Shown here piece by piece: positions 47,589 to 58,201 of a stretch of DNA of 64,000 nt. The stretch is from assembly GCA_019828545.1 (NCBI GenBank), contig JACVRA010000093.1, forward strand, positions 9,025 through 73,024. Direction: 5' to 3'. The notes beneath the pieces are model-generated. The model saw only the letters and a program-made list of their open reading frames with translations, was not told where the DNA came from and searched no databases. How positions within the stretch are numbered: position 1 is the stretch's first letter; each line of letters begins with the position of its first letter. The stretch is from Paracamarosporium sp. OC-R06-R3. Lineage: Eukaryota; Ascomycota; Dothideomycetes; Pleosporales; Didymosphaeriaceae. The position numbers and the translations under genes are program-made.

Positions 47589-48931
47589 CGGTTCTCAGTA
47601 GCATAAAGGCTAAGCAAAACAGCAACAACATTTAACAAGATGCGTTCTGTTCGTGTAAAGAATGCTCGAAGCGTACAGCTGTTATGCGTATTGCATATAC
47701 AAGCGTGGGCTTGAAGGGCCATATGATGAATCTTTGGTGAAGTCTAAACGTATTTGTGACTGTTGGAACTTCTCGGTCCACTCAGTAGTTGTTCCTTACA
47801 ATAATTCCGGGGCTTAGGTATACCACTATGTGAGCGAGTGAGCAGGTCTACCTGCTTGTCATCTACAGCCTCAAATTCCCTTCGTTCCAAACAACCCTAG
47901 AAAGCCCCTATCCAAGCTTTCCATGTTCGCACTCTCTTTTCTTCTTCCCTTCTTGACAACGCCGAGTCGGTTCACATAGACACTATGGCTTGGTGACTCA
48001 AGAGGTTAGAGTCCAAAAACTTGCACTGTTCCGCTTGGAGCGATCAATCCGATCGAGGTCTTTGTAACAGCTGTGTACCCAGGTAAATGCAAGTGGAAAC
48101 AATGGGAACTAACGCGTTTATCTCATGTCAGTGTAGTCACTTATGTCAAGGATCCGGACTTCGTGAGGGTAGGGGCATAAACACTGTGGCGATCGCTATG
48201 TGGACGAGGAGATCCCGTGCCTTCCCTCTGCATTCTTCATAGTAATTTTGACGTAACAAGACTATTTGAAGATACCCGTTGTTTGAAAAGTGCTCTGGGG
48301 ATTCTTACGCCCGGATAGGACTGAGTCTCCGAGCATCAGACCTGTCATTGCATTCCAACCCGGTTCCAAATTTCGTACTGGTAGCACAAGACCTGGACTT
48401 ACTGCGCAGCATTTTTCCTGATTGGCGGCTTCCCTCCAACGGATCGCTTCATCTCCGAGAAAAAAAATGACGTTTCCCTGATGTGTATGCGTCCCTTCGG
48501 CAGCTTGAATTGACAAAAGAGCCATTTTCTGAGACCGAATACCAATTGGGCAGGTGTAGTGGAAGCTCCACGCAATTGACAATGATGAGTCTAGTCATTC
48601 ATTTGCGATGAACAACGAGTAGATGGTGTTATATCCGGGACTGTCGCCCGGTTGATCATATATTCTTTGCACTTATCGTGCGTCTCATGGTATCTAGTTA
48701 TTACACAACAGAAGCCCTGGGGCCTGAACGCCAGCCCCTCCACATACCAGGAAACTTTTATTGGCAGCCGTAACAATTAAGAAGAAATGGAGCGCCAATG
48801 CATGCGAGCTATGCCCTGCACAGCCGATATATGAAATAACGCCAGGTAAATGTAAAGCAAGCACGTCCAACCAATGTGCTCGAGCTCGGTGATTGAATGA
48901 ATTGTATGAGGGAATTAGAGAAGAAAATCGC
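47589..48931. other. 1.3-kb convergent 3' region
   Basis: Between the 3' ends of the receptor gene (+) and the Ecl1-like gene (-). ORFs at 48262-48582 (-) and 48279-48470 (+) oppose each other. Nothing else is supported. Confidence 0.45.
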
Positions 48932-49955
48932 TCAATGCGGGGTTGAAGCAAGTAGTCGCCCCAGACTCCCATTGGCCGGCGACATGGACATGATTGGAGT
49001 TTTTGCGTACGTGATCTCGCCTTCGATTGTGCTGGCTGACGTTGCGGTCTCCGCGTGGGACTTTAACGAGTACTGACGTGGACTTGATGGCGCAGTGCTC
49101 GCATATGTAAGTGGGGTCACAAGATCGATAGACTTGTACGACGAGCTAGTCGGGTTTGTTCTCGGAGGGAGCGGCCTCGTCGATGGAGTGTAGGGAAGCG
49201 AGTAGCTGATTGAAGAGGCAGGGGTATGGGACAAAGAGGGGGCGGCGCTGAAGTTGGCATGTGAGGTGGAGGCGCGAGAGTAATGAGGGCGACGAGGTCG
49301 CATGTTGGCGTCGGCAGGGTAGGCGGCCTGCTGAAAATGGCGCAGATAGCGCGAGGCGTCGGAGTCTTGCCTGGATTTCTCGTCGCCCGAGGCAGCGTTA
49401 TCGTCTGAAGAGAGCTCGGAAAAGGCGCATGATGAGCGGTTGGAGCGGAGCTGGGTGGGTGAACGGGGCGGCACAATGTCACGGAAGTGGAGGTCTTCGA
49501 AGGAAAAGGTTGCGAATTGCGAGAAAGGCGTCAATGGCGGGGAATGGTCCTGTGGAAAGGCGAAGTGCTTCTCGGTGTCCTTCTTGCGACAGCTAGAGCA
49601 GGTCAGCCTGACATTGCATGCATGGTGGTCACAGGGCATCAGAAGGGCGTACCTTTCGGAGCAGTAGAGGACTGAGTTGCAAGGCACAATGATTTGTTTC
49701 TCGCAGGTAGTACTGCCAAGGGTCAGCGACGGCGGGCATGGGACAGATGGAGCATGAGTCATACCAGAATTGCAAGAAGCTCGTTGCCATGAGTTCCTCG
49801 TCGTCGAAGTCGTCGTCCTTGGGGTGCAGAGAGGCGGCCTTTTTGTGGGCGCCGTGGCTACTGGAGCGTTTGGACAAGGGCGCCGGCTTGGATGGCCGTG
49901 CGTGGGCCGGCAAGGGCCTTTTAGGGTTGGACGGATGACGAGCGTGAGTGGCCAT
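48932..49955 (-). CDS. Ecl1-family zinc-binding life-span regulator
   Basis: Exons 49955-49765, 49712-49653 and 49592-48932 give 303 aa. The two introns (52 and 60 nt) flank a 60-nt exon that carries the diagnostic motif: the spliced product reads ATSFLQFCTTCEKQIIVP, then CNSVLYCSESCRKKDTEKH, i.e. C-x2-C ... Y-C-x3-C-R-K-K-D, the Ecl1/2/3 zinc-binding signature. Either unspliced frame lacks it. The N-terminus is basic, the C-terminal 200 residues are Ser/Pro-rich and probably disordered. Ecl1-type proteins extend chronological life span and respond to nutrient and sulfur limitation in fission yeast; filamentous homologs are larger, as here. Confidence 0.88.
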
Positions 49956-50853
49956 GGGGATGTTGGAATGAGGGAGAGTTTTAATCCCTCTCCAGACAGA
50001 GACGCACGGAGCGCGGTGAGATTGATGGCGTTGTGGACAGGCTTGCCTAGTGGAAGCAGCAGCGGACAGGCGGTGACACAGCCGCCGAGCTAATATGACG
50101 AGATGGAGGGCTTTGTTCGAGCGTCTTATCGCGACATGTGCAGCCGAAAGGGCTTAGCCAGGAACGGTGCACGCAAATGGAGAAGATAAGGGTGCGACAG
50201 CGCAGATCGATAAGCTGAGTCGATAGCAGCAAGAGCCGGGGCTGGCCTCGGGACCGGCGGCTGGCGGCGGCTGTCTGCACTGTTAGCAAACGCTGCGTCG
50301 CACCCGGCGGGCTTGCCGGCATACCTGGAGATGGCGGATAGATGAGCCGCAGTGGGCGGGCGGCGTCGCAGAGATATAGGCGACGATGGTCCAATATGGC
50401 GAATTCGATCACACGCGCGCAGTCATCGAGCACACCATCGACGACGACGGGCCGCCCGCTCTATTATACTCGCCCGCGACCCACCCGCTAGACATCACGG
50501 TGTTGTGCATAACGGCTCTCGTCCATGGCGCGAATCGGATCACCCATGGCGCCACGGCCAGCTCCACCCTCTGCTGCTGCTCCCCTTCGAACCTCAGAGT
50601 TTTCCTCGACGCGTGCTCCGCATCTTAGCTAACAGACGTCAGGAATGTGCTCAGCGTGCATCTTCGCACCCGACCCCCTGCGCTGCTTGACTCGGCCTGC
50701 CAATCGCCGCCTGTGCACAACCCACTCGACGCTCCATTTGTTCACAGCAAAGAACTAAACCAACAGTCTGGCCAAAGTAAAGTTTCACGATAGCATCAAG
50801 TCACCGCAACCGAGCCCGCCACGTGTTGGTCCACTACCTGCCTGCGGAGGCGG
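49956..50853. other. 0.9-kb intergenic region
   Basis: Promoter of the Ecl1-like gene and 3' side of EFM3 (both minus). A plus-strand frame from 50386 (80 codons, MVQYGEFDHTRAVIEH...) has a plausible protein-like start but is short, ends in Cys/Ser-rich sequence, and overlaps frames on the other strand; support is weak. Confidence 0.4.
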
Positions 50854-52468
50854 TCAGAACGCGAATGCGTCCTGCCTTGGCTGCGCCCGCGTTATTCGCC
50901 AGATCTGAATCGGCGTTGACGTCGGATAGAAAGGCCCATCCTGGAGCCGCTCAGGCACTGGTGCGAAATCCACCTGCTGCAGCGTGAAGCGGTTTCGTCC
51001 TACCCCACAGAAATCAGCAACACCTCACCAGACGTCGCAACATGATGTATTTTGTGGGGAGACCCACTACACGCGTTCAAAAAGGTCTCGAACGTCTGCT
51101 CGTTGCGTATTGTCGCAGCAACTAAAACTTGCAGTGCCGGATTCAGCTCGAAAAATTCCCTCATTGACGAAACGAGGGCCGGAATCACTACCGAATCGTA
51201 CGTCTGCCATGGTTGTTTTCTTGGTTCAGCGGGTTCCCCTCGTCCAAGCGCTTAGGAGAGCTGGCTTACCACATCGGCCCCTAGAAGCACATCCGGTACT
51301 TCCATCCCGTAGTCTTCTAAAAATGTATTGCCATTGAGAGGCCATCCCCACCTCAACGCCGCTGTATTCACGGCGGTCCGAGACGCGTCGAGCTGGTTGA
51401 GGAAGATGTTGGTCTTGATTGCGTCCACAACCGCCTCGTCACCATCGGTTGCAACGATGCCCGTCACACCGAGGTGCTTTGCGCAGAGTATCGACAGCAT
51501 GCCCGTCCCGGCCCCGAGTTCAAATACTCTCTTGCCGTGGACCATCGCGCATCCGCCATCAGAAGTCAAGTATTGCCCTAGGAGCAATGCGGCTTCCCAA
51601 GTTCGGAGGCCCGTGGCTAAATTTGTGCGTGCGACGTCAGTCAAAGTCAGAGTATCGGGGACTCGGTACCTTGCATATGTCTGTCTCAAGTGCACATAAA
51701 AACCCTCTTCTTCATCGATGGTCTAAGGCACATATGCAATCGCACCAGGACGTTACGTACTTCCTGATGATGAAATCACCGAGCGGGACTCGAGGAGCGT
51801 CACTGAGTAGTCGCTAGATGCATTTTGGTCGGTAGAGTGACGCGCATATGCGTAAGTCACATACGCTTTCTGTTGAGCAGACTCGGACTCAGACAGAACA
51901 CTTGACCCTAGAATGGAAGAGAGCGCTGCCATGAGATTGTCGGAAATTTCCTAATCACGGAACAAGATGCAACGGTTAGTAAGGTGAGAATTGTCTGCCG
52001 CGACAGAAGTTTTGACAGCGAAGCATTGCGTGGGCCGGAGAACCAGTACAGTGCCAGGATAGTAGACCAATATCTTTTGGCTGATTGAAACGTAGCCCGA
52101 AGGTTTGGACCGGACCACGTCGTTGCGATCTGGTCCTTCCAAAAAGGCACGAGTGCTACCCTGACACCGTAACGGGGTGACGCGACAGTGCATATTGAAT
52201 GAAAAGTGGATAGCCATACATCTTCTTCGGGGTCGTTGATTGCTCTTTCAAGCTTCGAGATCAGAACCTTAAGCACTCTGAGACGATATCGATCTGGTGG
52301 TAGAGCTTGAATCTTCTCTGTATCAAATAGGTTACTGAACATCCAAGACTGCACCTCCGGGTCCTTGAGAGCATGATCCTCGAGCCATTTTAGTTGTGAG
52401 GGCTCGACAAGCTGGTAGTATTGGCGGCGAAATATCACCAGTTCCGTCCACGCGTCTTGTGCAGCCAT
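50854..52468 (-). CDS. EFM3: protein-lysine N-methyltransferase Efm3 (FAM86 family)
   Basis: Five exons: 52468-52220, 51950-51761, 51616-51270, 51203-51068 and 50999-50854, giving 355 aa. The joins restore continuous family sequence: INDPEED to EISDNLMAALSS, VISSSG to TTGLRTWEAALLLGQYL, GADV to TYDSVVIPALVSSM, and FLNAC to RRNRFTLQQVDFAP. The SAM-binding motif I is RVFELGAGTGMLSI; acidic motif DGDE follows, and VPDVLLGADVTYD is the post-I/II region. This order (FAM86 N-domain, class I methyltransferase, C-terminal PIQIWRITRA) identifies the eEF2-Lys methyltransferase (human EEF2KMT). It is cytosolic. Intron 1 is unusually long here (269 nt). It is divergent from RPS24. Confidence 0.92.
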
Positions 52469-52833
52469 GATAGATGCAGCACGGGTTGCTATGAAACCTT
52501 GATAAGCTCTTGCCTCGGAACAGATTTAGTACCTTGTATGGCTTACAAGATAAATTGCTGGAGGTGTTGCAACGAAAGTGCTGCAGGTGCGCTTACCTAA
52601 TTGGGCGCCCCGCTCCTGGGCCGCTTAGCGAGAGGTGCCAAGACACACTCAAGATCAATTTTGAACCACAGCCGAACTTCTCACGTCGACGATATCCTGC
52701 GCCAACAGCACCCACCCACACCGACACAGAGCAGGATCGATTTCCGTTCAGTACGTCCTGCACCGTCCGGACACGCGATATTTTGACGTAGCACTCCCTA
52801 ACAACGCTCAGATCGGCACAGCTCGTCCTCAAC
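52469..52833. promoter_or_regulatory. divergent promoter, EFM3 / RPS24
   Basis: 365 bp between the start codons. A ribosomal-protein gene on one side and an elongation-factor modifier on the other share it. No specific factor site was identified. Confidence 0.6.
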
Positions 52834-53378
52834 ATGGCTGATTCCCAGGTCACTCTGCGCACGCGCAAGTTCATCCGCAACCCCCTCCTCGGCCGCCGCC
52901 AGATGGTTGTGTAAGTGCAGGATACCGGTCGCGATGCGGACACAAGGAAGGAAGGTCTAATGGCATGCAGCGACGTCCTCCACCCCAACCGTCCCAACGT
53001 CTCCAAGGACGAACTCCGTGGCAAGCTCGGTGAGCTTTACAAGGCCAAGAAGGACGATGTCTCCGTCTTCGGCTTCAAGACACACTTTGGTGGCGGCAAG
53101 AGCACCGGCTTCGCCCTCATCTACGACAGCCCCGAGGCCATGAAGAAGTTCGAGCCCCACTACAGGCTGGTGCGGTACGGCATGGCCTCCAAGATCGAGA
53201 AGGCCAGCAGGCAGCAGCGTACGTCGCCCTCCCATACCACCGTTCCACGGATATACCCGTCGGGTCAAGGATGTGTTCGACATGTGCTGACACGGAAACA
53301 GGCAAGCAACGCAAGAACAGGTCGAAGGAGTTCCGGGGTACGGCCAAGACCAAGGGTGGCGACAAGAAGAAGAAATAA
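52834..53378 (+). CDS. RPS24: 40S ribosomal protein eS24
   Basis: Exons 52834-52910, 52971-53218 and 53302-53378 give 133 aa. Introns start GTAAGT and GTACGT. The product begins [19 protein letters not shown], continues [20 protein letters not shown] and [20 protein letters not shown], and ends in a lysine-rich tail [13 protein letters not shown]. This is full-length eS24, a small-subunit ribosomal protein. Codon use is strongly biased to C-ending codons, as expected for a highly expressed gene. An upstream frame from 52915 is intron and shadow. Confidence 0.98.
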
Positions 53379-54551
53379 GCGGGTGCGCTATGATGGTCGG
53401 GACGGAGTCGGTTCTCTGGTTCGGGTGGTTCACCGTGGACATGACGGAGTTGCAGTGGGCATTATCATCGTGTACAGTTACGAGAAATGCCTGAAAAACT
53501 CTTGCACTGGGCCGGCAAGATGGGACGGCGTTTGAGATCTCATGTCAGTCAGCTAACCATCAAATGCATATCATGGACCTTTCCATTTCCTGAATACGAT
53601 CGTTTCACAATCTGTGCACCACGAGATTCATACTGGATTGGGGCATGTGGTCATTGATGGCCCGTCGTGTTTGGATTGCGGTAGTACTTTTGTACCGACG
53701 GATCACCGTGAGACAGTTGATTTATTCTTGTCCTTTGCGACATACTCACAATGCCTGTACACCGAACTGGGATGCATAGTACTCGGACAACCGCTGCTAC
53801 TACCCTGTCTGACCCCCACACCCAACAACATGCTTCTCTTACTAACATCCTACATTCATCAACATTCACTGTTATCATCGTCAACTTGCAAGGTCGCACA
53901 CCCCTATTTTATTTTCCCACTGGCGCGTAATGAGATGTACCATGCTTGTTATGGCCGTGGTTATGTCGGGAACCCGATCTCACTCACCTCGCCACTATAC
54001 TGCCGGCAAATACCGACACAGCCAGGGAACCCTTTGCATCTGCCATGAACTGCGAAAGACCATATTTAGACACATCACATGCTGCCACCCATCGGCGTGA
54101 TCCTTCGTCACTCACCTTTCTTAGGATTTGCTCGATTACTCTACTCCCGCTTGTACGCTAGAACTCCCACTCCCACTCTCAATCTTAAACGCCAACCTTG
54201 TCCTGTTTCAGAATGCTGACATGCCATGCAACCCCGTTGTTCTCGTGCGGACGTGCACCTCGCCTAAGCTTCAAGCAAAATGTCCGCGAGGCAGAATGCT
54301 CCGCGATCTGACTGCATTGCACCACGCAGCTTATTTCGACCGCATGAGGGGTCTGAGACTGTTGGTTGGTTCGCAACTCCGCGCTGAACGGGTTCTAAAG
54401 GAATAGAAATATATTACATTTTATCGTTAGGGGTATATCTATGACAAGCTATGGACTTGCAGCTCTTTTCGTTCATCATACAGGGTAGTGTAGTAACAAG
54501 GTGGACAGCCGTAGCTTCCACGAGGGAGTATAGGCTAGAGGGATACAACAA
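53379..54551. other. 1.2-kb convergent 3' region
   Basis: Between the 3' ends of RPS24 (+) and VPS72 (-). ORF 53614-54048 (+, 144 codons) is opposed by 53651-53899 (-) and has no recognisable feature. No gene is supported. Confidence 0.45.
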
Positions 54552-56621
54552 TTAGGTAGCAGTAGTAGTAGCAGTAGCAGTCTCTTCCGTCTTTACTGCC
54601 GCAGCCGGTGCCCCGCTCCCTTCCGCTGCATCACCGACGGCACTCTTCTCACTTACAACAGCCTCGACAGGCTTCGGCTCACCCGCAGCTTGCACAGGAG
54701 GAGCACTAGGCCTCTTTTTCTCCATCTCCAGAAATCTTTTCGGCACCCCAGCCGCAGGTGCCATGCCCAAGAAACCTTTGCCTCTGCTCTCCATTGGCTT
54801 CGCTCTTCCCCCAACATAACATCCCAACTCCCCGCACCACACAAACCCTCCACCAACCACACCTCTCAGCACGCCAAACGCCCTGCTATCTCTATACGCA
54901 ATCCCCGTTTCCGGGTCGCGGTACCTCGCCTCTTTGTTGCTGACCGCACAAAGCTCCTTCTTCGGCTTGGCAAGCGCTTCCTTCTCCTTTTTCGTCTTTG
55001 GCGCATTGAGCATGGCTGTGACAAAGGCGGTTGCATCTGGCACCGACCAATTGAAGAGTGCGGTCGATAACTGTACTAGCGCTGCTTTGTCTTTTTCTTT
55101 GAGCAGAGACGCAGTGGAGCGGGCGCGGCTTGGTGCTGCAGCAGTATCAAGGTTTGGGAAGGAAGAGAGGATGAGCAGGTTGCGGAGTGCACGACGAATG
55201 ACTTTACGGCGTGGAGGTGGAGGTGGTGGCGGTGGTTTCTGGAATTGTGCGAGAAGATTCTGTGGTGATAGGGTTGTGGGTTCTTGGGGGAAAAGTGAAG
55301 GAGTGAGGGAGAGATTGGAGAAGTCGGGGTTTGAAGTTGAGAGGAAAGGGTTTGGGGGCAGCTCGGGCTGTGAGGTGATGAAGAGGTTGGATGGTAAACC
55401 GGGTTGCGAGGTATGTTCTTGTTGTGGCTGCGCATATTGCTCCATGCCGAGAAGGAAGGAGTCTGAATTCGAGGCTGGAGTAAACATGATGTTGTTCGCG
55501 AATGGTAAACCTTCCGACACCGTGACGTCCTGCATTGGTGTTTGTGAGTCTGCTAATGACACAGGCTGCGAGTCGATGCCTGGTGCTTGCGATGTCGCTA
55601 CGGTTTGTGGAGTCTGAGAAGCCTGCAATGGACCAGCGGGCGTGGACGTCTGTTGGTCAGTCTGATCGACAGGCGCAGATTGACTGTTTGTGGATACCGA
55701 GACGGATGCCTCCTTGTTTAGTTTCTCCTCCAGATCTTCGAGTTTAGGGGCATCCTTCCCCGTGTACTTGATTTTGTCATCGACCCAAACTCCGGGACCA
55801 CTGTAGAAGCGAATGAACGGACCATCGATCTGCCTGTTCTTGAGGGCATCAATCTTGGCTTGTCTTTCGGCAGCTCTCTGTTCCTCGGCCTCTTCCCAGC
55901 GGTGCAGTGTCTTCTTGTTTATTCGTTCTACTCGGGCGGCTTCAGCTAGACGTTCGGCCTGGGTCAGAGGCTTGGGCTCATCTTTGGCCTTGCGCGCCTC
56001 TGCGGCCTTCATCATGGCCAGGGTCTCGTCGCGGCGCTGGTCCTTCTCCTTGAGCTTCGCCAGAGTGTGCTCCTTGTTTGCCATTGTTTGCTTCCTCGAC
56101 GAAGTTCGCGTGGGTCCATCTTCCTCGGTGGGGATCCACGACGCCCTCTCCGACTTCTTCTTGGGCCGCGGCGGGGCAGGCGCTGGGGATTGGGAGGAGG
56201 TAGACGGGACATCGAGTTTGACGCGTTTGCGAGAGGCGGCGGCCAGACGTGCGGCGAAGGGGTTGGCAGCCGTCTTGCGTTTCTTGGACCGCTCCTGACG
56301 CTCTGCCTTGCGCAGCTCCTTTTCCCCCGCGTCGTCATCGCCGGCGTCGTCGTCGTCGTCGGACGACGAAGAGTCCAGGTTGTAGTCCTCTTGCTCGTTC
56401 GCGTCATCGCCCACAAACTCCTCCTCGTTGGCAACCTCCTCCCATTCCTCTCCCCACTCTTCCTGCTCGGCCGACTTGGCCAGGAGCGTGGACATGCGAT
56501 TGCCCGCGTTTGATCTCCGCGCGCGCGAAACGACCATGAGATCGGCGGGCGCGTCGGGCTCGCTGTCGCCCTCGGACGTCGAGGGCCGGCCATGGGGGTC
56601 AGAGGGCGTCGCGTCGTCCAT
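54552..56621 (-). CDS. VPS72: SWR1-complex subunit Vps72/Swc2 (YL1 family)
   Basis: Single exon, 689 aa. The N-terminal half is the YL1 domain: SRARRSNAGNRMSTLLAKS, an acidic block with NLDSSSSDDDDDAGDDD, then KKRKT and long charged helices (KEHTLAKLKEKDQRRDETLA; NKKTLHRWEEAEEQRAAERQ). Residues about 540-600 are the YL1_C domain (CAVSNKEARYRDPETGIAYR). Vps72 binds H2A.Z-H2B through the acidic N-terminal region and hands it to the SWR1 remodeler for deposition in nucleosomes. Between the domains are a Gln/Pro/Ser-rich linker and a run of eight prolines. It is longer than the roughly 360-residue human protein because of this linker. It is divergent from the PUF gene. Confidence 0.92.
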   Translation of the reverse strand: MDDATPSDPHGRPSTSEGDSEPDAPADLMVVSRARRSNAGNRMSTLLAKSAEQEEWGEEWEEVANEEEFVGDDANEQEDYNLDSSSSDDDDDAGDDDAGEKELRKAERQERSKKRKTAANPFAARLAAASRKRVKLDVPSTSSQSPAPAPPRPKKKSERASWIPTEEDGPTRTSSRKQTMANKEHTLAKLKEKDQRRDETLAMMKAAEARKAKDEPKPLTQAERLAEAARVERINKKTLHRWEEAEEQRAAERQAKIDALKNRQIDGPFIRFYSGPGVWVDDKIKYTGKDAPKLEDLEEKLNKEASVSVSTNSQSAPVDQTDQQTSTPAGPLQASQTPQTVATSQAPGIDSQPVSLADSQTPMQDVTVSEGLPFANNIMFTPASNSDSFLLGMEQYAQPQQEHTSQPGLPSNLFITSQPELPPNPFLSTSNPDFSNLSLTPSLFPQEPTTLSPQNLLAQFQKPPPPPPPPRRKVIRRALRNLLILSSFPNLDTAAAPSRARSTASLLKEKDKAALVQLSTALFNWSVPDATAFVTAMLNAPKTKKEKEALAKPKKELCAVSNKEARYRDPETGIAYRDSRAFGVLRGVVGGGFVWCGELGCYVGGRAKPMESRGKGFLGMAPAAGVPKRFLEMEKKRPSAPPVQAAGEPKPVEAVVSEKSAVGDAAEGSGAPAAAVKTEETATATTTAT

Positions 56622-57415
56622 GGCGGCGCGCAGAGAGGATGTGGATGCGGGGAGAAGGCTGCGGTGCCGGCGACGGGGCGCGAGGGAAGGTGCAAGCGGG
56701 ATGCTGAGGCGGCTTAGCGCGCGGGCAGGACGTGGACAAGGGCGGCGGGCAGGCTTCGAGAAGGAAGACGTGGAAGAGTCGGTTCATGCGCGTTTCAAGG
56801 CGCGATGCAACGATGCAATGGGGTGGATGCACGCGACCAAGGCTTGCGCAGCCATGCGCCATCTGCGCGGGGCCCAAAGCGGCTTGGGCGGGCCAAGGGC
56901 GCTGAAACATAGCGGCGCCCAGGCTGTCTATCGGAGGGAAAGACGTAGCGGCGATTGCGAATGCTCACAGACGGCGGCCCAAAAGGGAACGCGGTGGGAT
57001 GCAGCGGACAATGTGCACCGGGGCCGGCATGGCGCTGTGCTGCGTGGTTTGATCCTGCATGGCGGAGCAGCAAAGGCTCGTCTCGACAGCCTCCGGGCGC
57101 TCCAGAGGGGAGTCCCTCATGCATCATGTATCATGTGACCTCCTCGCAGCAACTCCAACACCAAGCACCCACACAGACGGCGGAAGCGAGCGACACTAGC
57201 AACTCCAATAGGCACGGCGGCCAATGGCAGCAGCAGGCGGGGCTGGTCCACGTCAGACGCAGCGACGGTGTCGTTCGACGTTGTTTCATGTGTGGGCGGG
57301 CCAGTTACGAGTAGACGGGAGCGCCCTCAGCGCCCCTATTGCGCGTGGCCCAGCCCAGACGGCTCCTCGACGTCCTCAGGTTCGCGCGCCCGTCCCGATC
57401 GGTGCGGTGCGTGTA

Positions 57416-57456
57416 TGCCTGCGCCTGCGCCTGTGCCTGTGCCGGTGCCTGTGCTT
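57416..57456 (+). repeat. imperfect GCCTGY hexamer repeat
   Basis: About six imperfect copies of GCCTGC/GCCTGT in a row, read directly, in the leader/promoter of the PUF gene. Confidence 0.75.
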
Positions 57457-57935
57457 GCGTGGGCGTTTTGCGTCGACGAGTCGCCCGTCCGTGTGCCTGA
57501 CCCAGCCGCTAGCTAGCTCCACGCGAATACTTTACCACGCCCTCACCACCTACCCTTACCCTCTCCTCCTCCCTCCTGCGCCTCCGCATCTCTTCCGTCT
57601 GCCTCCGCCCGCCCCCCCCGATGAGCGAAGCGGCCTAATCGCGCCTAATCCCCTTTGCTTCGCTTCTCCAGGCTGCTCGCGGCTTGTCTATTGCTGTATC
57701 GTAATCAGGACTCCCGCCGGCGACGACCTGTGTCTCATTCACGAGACCAAGCCCGGCCCGTCACTCCTTGATTGCCATTGCCGCCTGCGTTGAACGCGCT
57801 CCCTAGCCCGCCAACGCTCGCCGCCCTGTGCACCGCGCTCCCTCGAGCCTCTGCGTCTCACAACCACACCAGCCCGCCGCCGCCCACAGCTGCTGCATCT
57901 GCATCCGCATCCGCATCCGCACTCGAAAGAGCTGC

Positions 57936-57960
57936 CTGCACTGCACTGCACTGCACTGCA
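57936..57960 (+). repeat. (CTGCA)5 repeat
   Basis: Five perfect CTGCA copies, immediately downstream of GCATCC repeats, about 250 bp before the PUF-gene ATG. Confidence 0.9.
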
Positions 57961-58201
57961 CTGCCCCCGCCGTCAACTGGCAACCTGGCCTGGATCCCAG
58001 CGGTGTGCACCTGTACTCTTCCACCCCCCATCGGGCACAACGTTGAGCTGAGCCCCGTCTCTTGCTGGCAATAATCCACTCGCCTCACATTCCTTTGGCC
58101 GGTACCAACCCACGTTTCTGCCGTTACCCTGGTCTTGGTACCTCGATATTCCTTCTCCTAGACAACACCGCACAAACTAAAGACAGGGTCTGTAATACCT
58201 A

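Larger units (their letters stand above)
56622..58201. promoter_or_regulatory. 1.6-kb GC-rich divergent region, VPS72 / PUF gene
   Basis: Contains the promoters and a probably long 5' leader of the PUF gene. It is GC-rich with long overlapping false frames on both strands, a C/T-rich stretch (57530-57620), a GCCTGY repeat (57416-57456), GCATCC repeats (57895-57921) and a CTGCA repeat (57936-57960). Confidence 0.55.

Noticed and set aside
50386..50628. 80-codon plus-strand frame MVQYGEFDH...
   Set aside because: Plausible start but short, no homology recognised, open frames on the other strand too.
54934..55617. 227-codon plus-strand frame inside VPS72
   Set aside because: Antisense shadow of the Gln/Pro-rich linker; the minus strand encodes recognisable YL1 domains.
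57224..58088. Several frames on both strands upstream of the PUF gene
   Set aside because: Low-complexity products of GC-rich repeats (GCCTGY, GCATCC, CTGCA).
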